NCBI GenBank assembly: GCA_045590955.1
Contig: JAZNSB010000053.1
Location: 1-14,844 of the forward strand
Length of the DNA stretch: 14,844 nt
Direction of reading: 5' to 3'
Source of the DNA: JAZNSB01 sp045590955
GTDB taxonomy: Bacteria > Pseudomonadota > Alphaproteobacteria > RF32 > CAG-239
Under the pieces are notes generated by a model that was not told the DNA's origin, searched no databases, and saw only the letters and a program-made list of their open reading frames with translations. Positions 6,720-12,574 of the stretch are shown piece by piece. Position numbers and translations under genes: made by a program. Within the stretch, counting starts at the first letter, position 1. Each line of letters opens with the position of its first letter.

Positions 6720-7850
6720 ATGAGTAATGTTTTTGATGAAATATCTACAAAAATAGAAACGGAACCTTTAACTTTTGTTTTTTCAGAACAAATAGCACAA
6801 ACAATGGAAAATCATTTCAGAGTTAGGGATATACACAGAGGGTTACATAATAGTGAAGAACTACGAGAACCTGAAAAAGCATATGAGGTAATTAGCAAAT
6901 TTATGGATAAATGTGAAGCCCTAAAAGGTCCTGAAAATTATGATAAACAAGCAATATCTTCAGATTTAGCAAGAGCTTGTGCCTCTATACCCGTTGAATC
7001 ACCCGAAATGGCTGCTAAATTAATTAAAACTACAAGTGATTTATTTGAAATGAGAAGTGATGGGGCTATTGCTCAATTTCAATTAGATACATTTGCTAAA
7101 CAAGGAAAGTATTTGGGGGATAAAAAAGTTGCAGAAGCTTATTTAGATGCAACATCAAAAAGTTTTTCTAAACTTGATACTCCATATGATTCTTGTGTAT
7201 CTGCATTAGAAAAATATAAAAGTATTGTTGCTGACCATCCGGAAATGGCAGCAAAAGTTTTAGATACAGTATCAATGCTACAAGATAGATTTGCTGATAA
7301 TCCATATTATAAAGAAGCTACCAATGATATATTAAAAGCAATTGCAGATAATCCGAGAATTGATACCAATACAAGAAATTCAAGTAAAGATAGATTACCT
7401 AATTTAGAAACATCTCAAACGGTGGCTCATAATGGTTTACAGATGGCAAGAACAGAGCATCAAAGCAACCAAAGTGAAAATAAAACTACCACAAGACCAT
7501 CAGTCAAAGATAAAGCAAAAGATTTTATTAAAACATCAAAATCTTATGCTGGTGGTAAAAACCTATTCTCAAAATTAAAAGAAAAAATGGAAACATTTGC
7601 TAAAGAAAACCCTAAATTGCTCACAGCGGGTGGTGCTGCGGCAATGTTTGCCGGAATTGGTTCTATGAATCCTCAATTAGCTACTGCCGGTGCTATTGTT
7701 ATGTCTGCCGGAGTTAAGGCTTGGTCTGATAAATTAAAAGATATGAGAGGATTAGGAAAATCTAATAGTAGCCCTAAAATACAACAACCAAAAGCTTTAA
7801 CATTAGATTATGCTGTTCATAAAAGTTTGACACCTCGTGGAGAAAGATAG
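6720..7850 (+). CDS. Helical protein with a Gly/Ala-rich hydrophobic C-terminal segment, unknown function
   Basis: I do not recognise this protein. I place the start at the ATG at 6720 because GGAGGG (6710-6715) lies four bases upstream; the ATG at 6717 is too close and an upstream TTG at 6696 lies in the terminator. This gives 376 residues. The N-terminal two-thirds is predicted helical with two related segments, PEMAAKLIKTTSDLF and PEMAAKVLDTVSMLQ, about 79 residues apart, suggesting a helical repeat. Residues about 215-265 are polar and low-complexity. Residues about 300-334 (LLTAGGAAAMFAGIG, then ATAGAIVMSAGV) are Gly/Ala-rich and hydrophobic enough for two short membrane-inserting helices. 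There is no N-terminal signal. It forms an operon with the next gene, two bases apart. A membrane-active or secreted role would be speculation. Confidence 0.75.
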   Translation: MSNVFDEISTKIETEPLTFVFSEQIAQTMENHFRVRDIHRGLHNSEELREPEKAYEVISKFMDKCEALKGPENYDKQAISSDLARACASIPVESPEMAAKLIKTTSDLFEMRSDGAIAQFQLDTFAKQGKYLGDKKVAEAYLDATSKSFSKLDTPYDSCVSALEKYKSIVADHPEMAAKVLDTVSMLQDRFADNPYYKEATNDILKAIADNPRIDTNTRNSSKDRLPNLETSQTVAHNGLQMARTEHQSNQSENKTTTRPSVKDKAKDFIKTSKSYAGGKNLFSKLKEKMETFAKENPKLLTAGGAAAMFAGIGSMNPQLATAGAIVMSAGVKAWSDKLKDMRGLGKSNSSPKIQQPKALTLDYAVHKSLTPRGER

Positions 7851-7852
7851 AT

Positions 7853-8197
7853 ATGATTGTATTAGATAACTTTGAGTTTAATATTAAAAATAATGAATTA
7901 GCAATATCCATAGATTGTCCTGTTGCTGAAATCAATAATTTGAAATGGGATACAAAAAATACAATTATTTTAAGTATGGAAGATGGTAAGCAATATATTT
8001 TAACTAATATATTGCCCAATATTAGAGAGATATTGGAAAAAATAGAAACAGTAATGATTGTATTTAAACAAAAACAAGATATCATAGAAGCATATAATGT
8101 GGAAATAATTAAAGATAGCACCTTAGAGTTTGATGATTCGTTTAATGAAGAAGCAATTTCGTGTTATAAAAAGTTTGAGGAGTTGAAGAAAGGATAA
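7853..8197 (+). CDS. Small acidic protein, partner of the preceding gene, unknown function
   Basis: The 114-residue protein begins two bases after the previous stop codon, with GGAG about ten bases before its ATG, so it is almost certainly co-transcribed and probably translationally coupled. The N-terminal half reads as beta strands (ELAISIDCPVAEINNLKW, then NTIILSMEDGKQYIL), followed by a helix around residues 52-80 and an acidic, charged C-terminal tail. There is no signal peptide or transmembrane segment. The size and position would suit a chaperone, antitoxin or immunity partner, but no family is recognised and this is inference from layout only. No clear terminator follows; repeat D begins 65 bases downstream. 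Confidence 0.7.
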   Translation: MIVLDNFEFNIKNNELAISIDCPVAEINNLKWDTKNTIILSMEDGKQYILTNILPNIREILEKIETVMIVFKQKQDIIEAYNVEIIKDSTLEFDDSFNEEAISCYKKFEELKKG

Positions 8198-8261
8198 TGA
8201 CACTATCAATTCAAAAAGCCGATAATCATTATTATTATTTAATTATACAACTAATAAATAA

Positions 8262-8330
8262 CTCGAGGATTGCGTACCCTCTCCAGCCAGAGTTCAAAAG
8301 TCGTCATAAATGGCTACTTTTTGCGTCGCT
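8262..8330 (+). repeat. Dispersed repeat, copy D (truncated)
   Basis: The left 45 bases match copy C, then after GTCGTCA the sequence jumps to TAAATGGC followed by TTTTTGCGTCGCT, which in copies A and B lies about 75 bases further on. This is an internal deletion with a different junction from copy C. The region to its right no longer matches A or B. Confidence 0.75.
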
Positions 8331-8498
8331 CTTGTTCATATACCATTCTACCCCTCCTTTTACGTTGTGAATGAACACCTCCTTGACATGATACAGTTCC
8401 GAAACTGTCAAGTCGCCATAAACAATGCCTCTATCAGCATCAATAAACTCAACCAAGTCTTTAACTTTTTTGCCAGGAACCTGTTTTTTTATAAAATC
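8304..8498 (-). pseudogene. Gene remnant with its end formed by repeat D
   Basis: A 64-codon open frame without a convincing start codon runs from a stop at 8499-8501 to a TGA at 8304-8306. It looks like real coding sequence (for example KKVKDLVEFIDADRGIVYGD, then ELYHVKEVFIHNVKGG). Its final residues, SDAKSSHL, are encoded by the reverse strand of repeat D, so it appears truncated at both ends, by the repeat on one side. The original family is not recognised. Confidence 0.45.
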
Positions 8499-8501
8499 CT
8501 A

Positions 8502-8530
8502 TTTACACGTCATTAAAAATATGGTATAAA
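8502..8530 (+). promoter_or_regulatory. Sigma-70-type promoter for the single-domain relative
   Basis: TTTACA (8502-8507), a 17-base spacer and TATAAA (8525-8530). The block 8513-8528 matches 135-150 upstream of the tandem-domain gene in 15 of 16 bases, in the same position relative to the -10. The leader is about 125 nt, A-rich before the ATG. Confidence 0.6.
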
Positions 8531-8660
8531 TGTAATATAAACATACTATTATGGGCTATTATTTAAAGGTGATGATTTTTTCATTTTTTTAATAGTTTTG
8601 TATGTTATGAAAAAGAAATAATAAACCAATTTTTAATAATTAAAAAAAACAAAAAAAACT

Positions 8661-9017
8661 ATGGAAAAGATGTTTGCAAAATTTGGAAAAGACGTTCAGG
8701 GCCAGTATGTAATTCTGAAAAACGGCGAAATGCTGTATTCGGTAAAAGGTTCTCCGTTTTACGATCCAAAAGACAGATTCACATTCCGTTCCGGTAATGT
8801 TTTAAAAGCCGGTTGGAATAATGGCGCTGGCTCGGTTGAGCTTGGCACGGGTGAAACGATCATTACCAACTGCCGCAGTTTGTGGGAGCAGATAGTTGAG
8901 CAGTTGGAAATAAAGAACCTCAGTGCTTTTGTCCCCCATTACAATTCCGTTCTTTGGTATGATACGGCGGATAAACGTATCTCAAAGATGGTGTTGGCTT
9001 GTGGAGGCTGCATCTAA
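8661..9017 (+). CDS. Single-domain relative of the tandem-domain protein, unknown family
   Basis: The 118-residue protein has the same length as one unit of the gene at 310-1068. Shared landmarks include WYDTAD-x-RI-x-x-M-x-x-AC near the C-terminus, YN before it, and an NNGAGS segment in the position of NGG...FNSG; the N-terminal half is more diverged. No signal peptide or membrane segment is visible. The start is the first ATG after a run of A-rich sequence, with no Shine-Dalgarno motif. The gene has its own promoter (8502-8530) and a strong terminator (9029-9066), as does its relative, so each is a single-gene unit. GC is higher than in the intergenic surroundings. The function is unknown; the relationship is clear at the C-terminus and moderate elsewhere. 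Confidence 0.82.
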   Translation: MEKMFAKFGKDVQGQYVILKNGEMLYSVKGSPFYDPKDRFTFRSGNVLKAGWNNGAGSVELGTGETIITNCRSLWEQIVEQLEIKNLSAFVPHYNSVLWYDTADKRISKMVLACGGCI

Positions 9018-9028
9018 TCACCTTATCA

Positions 9029-9066
9029 GAACATCCAAGACCTCGGTCTTGGATGTTCTTTTTTTT
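9029..9066 (+). terminator. Intrinsic terminator after the single-domain gene
   Basis: A perfect 13-bp stem (9029-9041 with 9046-9058), loop CTCG, followed by a run of nine or more T with one interruption. The stem core (ACATCC...GAC) resembles the terminator at 1081-1108. Confidence 0.88.
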
Positions 9067-9160
9067 ATTAATAAAAGTAGCTATAGGGATGATTTATCAC
9101 TCTATACGGGGTCTCTGATCCACAATCCGTAACCGGAAATGGCTGTAATGAAAAACTAAA

Positions 9161-9196
9161 GGGTTTCGTAAAAAAACGAAGCTCTTTTTATTTTTT
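9161..9196 (+). terminator. Second intrinsic terminator, upstream of the transglutaminase-like gene
   Basis: A 9-bp stem with two G-U pairs (9161-9169 with 9176-9184), A-rich loop, followed by TTTTTATTTTTT. The 9070-9160 stretch before it has no recognisable gene, so it may end a small RNA or be left over from a lost gene. Confidence 0.65.
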
Positions 9197-9261
9197 CATC
9201 ATTTATAAATAAATTGTTATTACAATTTTTAATAACGTTAACATATAAATATGTAAAATAC

Positions 9262-10032
9262 ATGCCTAGAACGTCTTTAATAATTAGATATTTTGCTTTA
9301 ATAACTTTGTGTTTACTCTGCGTAAACGATGCTTTCTGTCAAATAAATACAAAACATTTATCAAAACTAATAAATCTAAATTTACAAAAAGGAAACTCGG
9401 ATTTTATTTTGGAACATGTGAAAAAAACTCCAAAAAGAATTGAGCGAAACATATTATATTTGACCAATTATCTTGTAGCTCCTTTTAACAATGATTATGA
9501 CAAAGCAATGGCTATTGCAATGTGGATTGCCGGAAATATACGTTATGATAATTTCAGATATGACAGCAATGAAAGAACTCGCAGAGATAAAATACTGAAC
9601 TTACAAACAAAAGAAGTAACACCGAAAGAACTCCTTAAAATACGAACCGGAATATGCGGAGATTATGCACATCTTTTTGCGGCAATGTGTAAAAAAGCCG
9701 GAATAAAAGCATATTACATTACAGGACATTTAATGAAAAAAAACAGAAGTACCGGCGGACATGCATGGAATGCCTTCAAATATAAAAATAAAATCATATA
9801 TGTGGATACAACATTTATGTCAGAAGGAACTTTAGTTAATTCAAAAGATAATAAAAATTTCAGAATAAGCTCATTTGAAAGAAAAAAAGCAATAAAAAAA
9901 CTGAAAAAAGAACATAAAAATATGGAAAAAAACTATACACCATATCTTGATGACATAAAATTATATTTCTTTGATTTTACATATGAAGATGAAACAAGAA
10001 AATACGGATATGAGCGAAAAGAAACTAATTAA
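9262..10032 (+). CDS. Exported transglutaminase-like (cysteine protease fold) protein
   Basis: Starting at the ATG at 9262 the protein has 256 residues and begins with a basic N-terminus, a hydrophobic core and NDAFCQ, a likely signal peptide cleaved near residue 26; an in-frame TTG at 9214 would bury it. The transglutaminase-like core has the expected Cys-His-Asp triad: C132 in RTGICGDYA, H167 in GGHAWNAF and D182 in YVDTTF. Bacterial members act as proteases or peptide amidases, often on the cell envelope or secreted substrates; the substrate here is not readable. The C-terminal 60 residues are very lysine-rich, then Tyr/Asp-rich. No Shine-Dalgarno motif precedes the ATG. It stands alone between a terminator at 9161-9196 and the deaminase gene. 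The family call is firm, the role unknown. Confidence 0.85.
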   Translation: MPRTSLIIRYFALITLCLLCVNDAFCQINTKHLSKLINLNLQKGNSDFILEHVKKTPKRIERNILYLTNYLVAPFNNDYDKAMAIAMWIAGNIRYDNFRYDSNERTRRDKILNLQTKEVTPKELLKIRTGICGDYAHLFAAMCKKAGIKAYYITGHLMKKNRSTGGHAWNAFKYKNKIIYVDTTFMSEGTLVNSKDNKNFRISSFERKKAIKKLKKEHKNMEKNYTPYLDDIKLYFFDFTYEDETRKYGYERKETN

Positions 10033-10207
10033 TGAAATTAAATTATTTTGAAACTCGCAGTGCAGAAAAAAATATACTGCAAACAATTGCGCTTTTTTGC
10101 ATTTTGGACCTATGTTAAGTTTAAGCTTGACTAATTTTGATGTTATTATAGAATTCTTGTCAAAGTTGATTTTTATGTAAAAAATAAATATTTAAAAATG
10201 AAAAATT

Positions 10208-10756
10208 ATGACAAACAATTTACAAAATCAGGTTGTTTCTAATGAAGAAATAAACCAAGAAAAATTGAAAAATGCAGAAAAAATCATTTTAGCCTTGCAA
10301 AAAGAGCTTTATGATTATATTGCAAATGGTTCAGGACCTTTTTTAGCAGCCGTTGTTGACGAAAAAGGCAATGTTGTTTCTAAAACCGCAAACAGTGTGG
10401 TTTCTGAAGGTTGTAGCAATAACCATGCAGAAATGAATGCTATTAAAACAGCGCAGAAAAATCTGGGAACATATGATTTGTCTCAACACAATTTGAGCTT
10501 ATATGTTACGTCTGAACCATGCATGATGTGCATTGGAGGTATTATGTGGTCCGGTATCAAGGCCGTGTATTATGGAGTGCCATCAAAAGTGGTGGAAGAA
10601 ATAACCGGTTTTGATGAAGGTTTCAAGCCAAACTGGTTTGAAGAATTTAAAAATCGCGGAATTACCGTGTATGGGAACATTGCCGTAGAAGAAGGCGAAA
10701 AAGTGTTGCATGATTATGTTAATACCGGAAAAACCGTTTATCAGCCTGAAAGATAG
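10208..10756 (+). CDS. Nucleoside/guanine deaminase family enzyme (zinc-dependent)
   Basis: The 182-residue protein has both zinc-site motifs of the cytidine/deoxycytidylate deaminase superfamily: H73-A-E75, with E75 as the proton shuttle, and P104-C105-x-x-C108. The context SEPCMMCIGGIMWSGIKAVYYG and a later GFDEGF (around 134-139) resemble the guanine deaminase/nucleoside deaminase branch more than cytidine deaminase. TadA-type tRNA adenosine deaminase shares the same motifs. It would hydrolyse an exocyclic amino group of a base or nucleoside in purine or pyrimidine salvage; the exact substrate cannot be assigned. It is cytosolic, with an N-terminal extension of about 20 residues. No Shine-Dalgarno motif is seen. 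It converges on ssb, with a shared terminator between them. Confidence 0.88.
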   Translation: MTNNLQNQVVSNEEINQEKLKNAEKIILALQKELYDYIANGSGPFLAAVVDEKGNVVSKTANSVVSEGCSNNHAEMNAIKTAQKNLGTYDLSQHNLSLYVTSEPCMMCIGGIMWSGIKAVYYGVPSKVVEEITGFDEGFKPNWFEEFKNRGITVYGNIAVEEGEKVLHDYVNTGKTVYQPER

Positions 10757-10772
10757 GCTAAAATCTAAAAAA

Positions 10773-10800
10773 AGGGGCGATTTAACGCCCCTATTTTTTA
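10773..10800. terminator. Bidirectional terminator between the deaminase gene and ssb
   Basis: A 7-bp GC-rich stem (10773-10779 with 10786-10792), loop ATTTAA, with a T-run on the right (plus strand) and an A-run on the left that is a T-run on the minus strand. It serves both convergent genes. Confidence 0.85.
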
Positions 10801-10812
10801 TTCTGCATATCC

Positions 10813-11280
10813 TTAAAAAGGTATATCATCATCTAAATCTGCCGGTGTTGAAGCTGCCGGAGCGCTACTGTCCCATCCTGCAGTTGAACTACCGAATACA
10901 TCTGCAGAAGAAGAGCTGGCATCATCTGACTGTCTGTCAAGCATTACAAGTACACCGCTGAAGTTTTGCAAAACAACTTCTGTGGTGTATCTTTCTGCGC
11001 CGGTATTGTCTTCCCATTTTCTGGTTTGAAGCTGGCCTTCAATATATACTTTTGAGCCTTTTCTTAAATATCTTTCCGCAACATCTGCCAACTGAGGGTT
11101 AAAAATTACCACTCTGTTCCACTCTGTGCGTTCTTTTCTTTCTCCGGTGGCTTTGTCTTTCCAAGTGTCTGATGTTGCCACTGTCAAGTTTACAATTTTT
11201 GCACCGGATGGTGTATTGCTAACTCTGGGATCTGCGCCCAAATTTCCTACCAATATAACTTTATTTATACTTCCTGCCAT
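10813..11280 (-). CDS. ssb: Single-stranded DNA-binding protein
   Basis: The 155-residue protein has the classical bacterial SSB layout. Residues 1 to about 112 form an OB-fold, with INKVILVGNLGADP at the start and TEWNRVVIF and YIEGQLQTRKWED inside. A Ser/Ala/Asp-rich flexible linker follows, then the acidic tip DDDIPF, which recruits partner repair and replication proteins. It coats single-stranded DNA as a tetramer during replication, recombination and repair. It lies on the minus strand near uvrA, a neighbourhood seen in many proteobacteria, here with a binding-protein gene between them. AGGA lies about eight bases before the ATG and a promoter candidate is at 11298-11326. Nothing unusual is seen. 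Confidence 0.97.
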   Translation of the reverse strand: MAGSINKVILVGNLGADPRVSNTPSGAKIVNLTVATSDTWKDKATGERKERTEWNRVVIFNPQLADVAERYLRKGSKVYIEGQLQTRKWEDNTGAERYTTEVVLQNFSGVLVMLDRQSDDASSSSADVFGSSTAGWDSSAPAASTPADLDDDIPF

Positions 11281-11297
11281 TTTTTTTTCCTATTTTC

Positions 11298-11326
11298 TAT
11301 TAAACGTTATCTAAACTTTACATCAA
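11298..11326 (-). promoter_or_regulatory. Candidate ssb promoter
   Basis: On the minus strand, TTGATG (11321-11326), a 17-base spacer and TTAATA (11298-11303), about 18 bases from the start codon. It would let ssb be expressed independently of the binding-protein gene. Confidence 0.35.
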
Positions 11327-11348
11327 TTTTTTAAAATAATAATTATTT

Positions 11349-12467
11349 TTAATAAACCTGTGTATATTCACCATTTTCAAGCTTGTATATGCTATAATTT
11401 ATGTCTTTGCTCGGGTTACCGTTAACATACATCATATTTGACCAACCGGCATCAATGCTTTTGTTTTGCAATTCTTTAGAAAGATCTTCATATTTTACCG
11501 ATCCTGCCTTTTTTACAAGATTGCTCCACATGAGAAATGCCGAATATCCGTAAACACTCAAACCTTGCGGTTCTATGCCTTTTAATCTGAGTTTTACAAG
11601 CTCTGCGGTAAATTCAGGGCTGTTTTTTAATGATGGGAGACCGATAAAATATGTGCCCTCGGCAAGTTTACCAAGCTTTTCTCTATATGTTTTGTCATGC
11701 GGATATTGATTTATAAATATGTTTATTTGAGAATCTGCCTTTTTAAGTGTTTTTGATATATCAACAATGTTTTCTATGGAAGTAAGCATATACACAACCC
11801 CTATTTGGCGATCTAATATATCTTTGGCAATGTCTTTGGGATTATGATAATTTCTAACATTGTAGGTTTTGAGCATATCTGCTTTCATTGACTGTCTGAA
11901 CTCTTTTTGAATGGAAATGGCAACTTCTACTATGTTTCTGTTGTCTCCGTCATATATAAGAGCTGTTTTTTGGTCAGAAAATTCATCTTCATAAAATTTG
12001 AAAAAATCTATACCTTGGTTGTCTTTATATCCAAGCATCTTTACCAAACCCTGATAATCTGATGGTGCATCTGAAGAGCTGATAGTGGTGGGGATAATCT
12101 GAAAAATTTTGGCAGAGGCATAAATGTCTGCAACTTCTTTTAAGGCATTAGAACAATAAGGACCTATAACCATAAAAATTTTGTCTTGTTCAGAAACGTT
12201 TAATGACATCATCTGTGCGGTTGAAACAGCCAAACGGTCATTACAAATATCATCTACGGCAATCATGTTGATTTTATGTCCGATTATTCCGCCATCGGCA
12301 TTTATTTCATCAACACCAAGTTTTACACCGCTAATTATCTCTTGTCCGGCTTTTTCAAACTCTCCAACCTTTGGGGCAATAACAGCAATGTTAATGTCTG
12401 CCTGTGCTAAAACCGGCACAAACATTAAGCACACAAAGATGAAAGCTATTAAGCAACTCTTTTTCAT
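11349..12467 (-). CDS. Periplasmic branched-chain amino-acid-type ABC transporter binding protein
   Basis: The 372-residue protein begins with a typical Sec signal peptide (MKKS, hydrophobic core, cleavage after AQA at residue 23). The mature part has the two-lobe LivK-like (type I periplasmic binding protein) pattern: NIAVIAPKVGEFEKAGQEI, then GVKLGVDEINADGGIIGHKI and VIGPYCSNALKEVADIY. Such proteins bind amino acids or related small ligands in the periplasm and deliver them to an ABC importer. No permease or ATPase genes are present here, so it is an orphan, and a sensory or altered ligand role is possible. It is divergent from uvrA, sharing a 107-base spacer, and upstream of ssb with a 68-base gap. 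The ribosome binding site AGGGGGAG is rather far (about 12 bases). Confidence 0.88.
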   Translation of the reverse strand: MKKSCLIAFIFVCLMFVPVLAQADINIAVIAPKVGEFEKAGQEIISGVKLGVDEINADGGIIGHKINMIAVDDICNDRLAVSTAQMMSLNVSEQDKIFMVIGPYCSNALKEVADIYASAKIFQIIPTTISSSDAPSDYQGLVKMLGYKDNQGIDFFKFYEDEFSDQKTALIYDGDNRNIVEVAISIQKEFRQSMKADMLKTYNVRNYHNPKDIAKDILDRQIGVVYMLTSIENIVDISKTLKKADSQINIFINQYPHDKTYREKLGKLAEGTYFIGLPSLKNSPEFTAELVKLRLKGIEPQGLSVYGYSAFLMWSNLVKKAGSVKYEDLSKELQNKSIDAGWSNMMYVNGNPSKDINYSIYKLENGEYTQVY

Positions 12468-12497
12468 CAGAATTTCAGTCTCCCCCTAATTGTGCGC

Positions 12498-12525
12498 ATT
12501 GTAGTGTCTTTTTGCTATTTTGCAA
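12498..12525 (-). promoter_or_regulatory. Candidate promoter for the binding-protein gene
   Basis: On the minus strand, TTGCAA (12520-12525), a 16-base spacer and TACAAT (12498-12503), about 30 bases from the start codon. Confidence 0.45.
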
Positions 12526-12574
12526 GTAATAATTTCTATTGCCTTTATTTTTATGAAAGATTATATTGCCTGTT

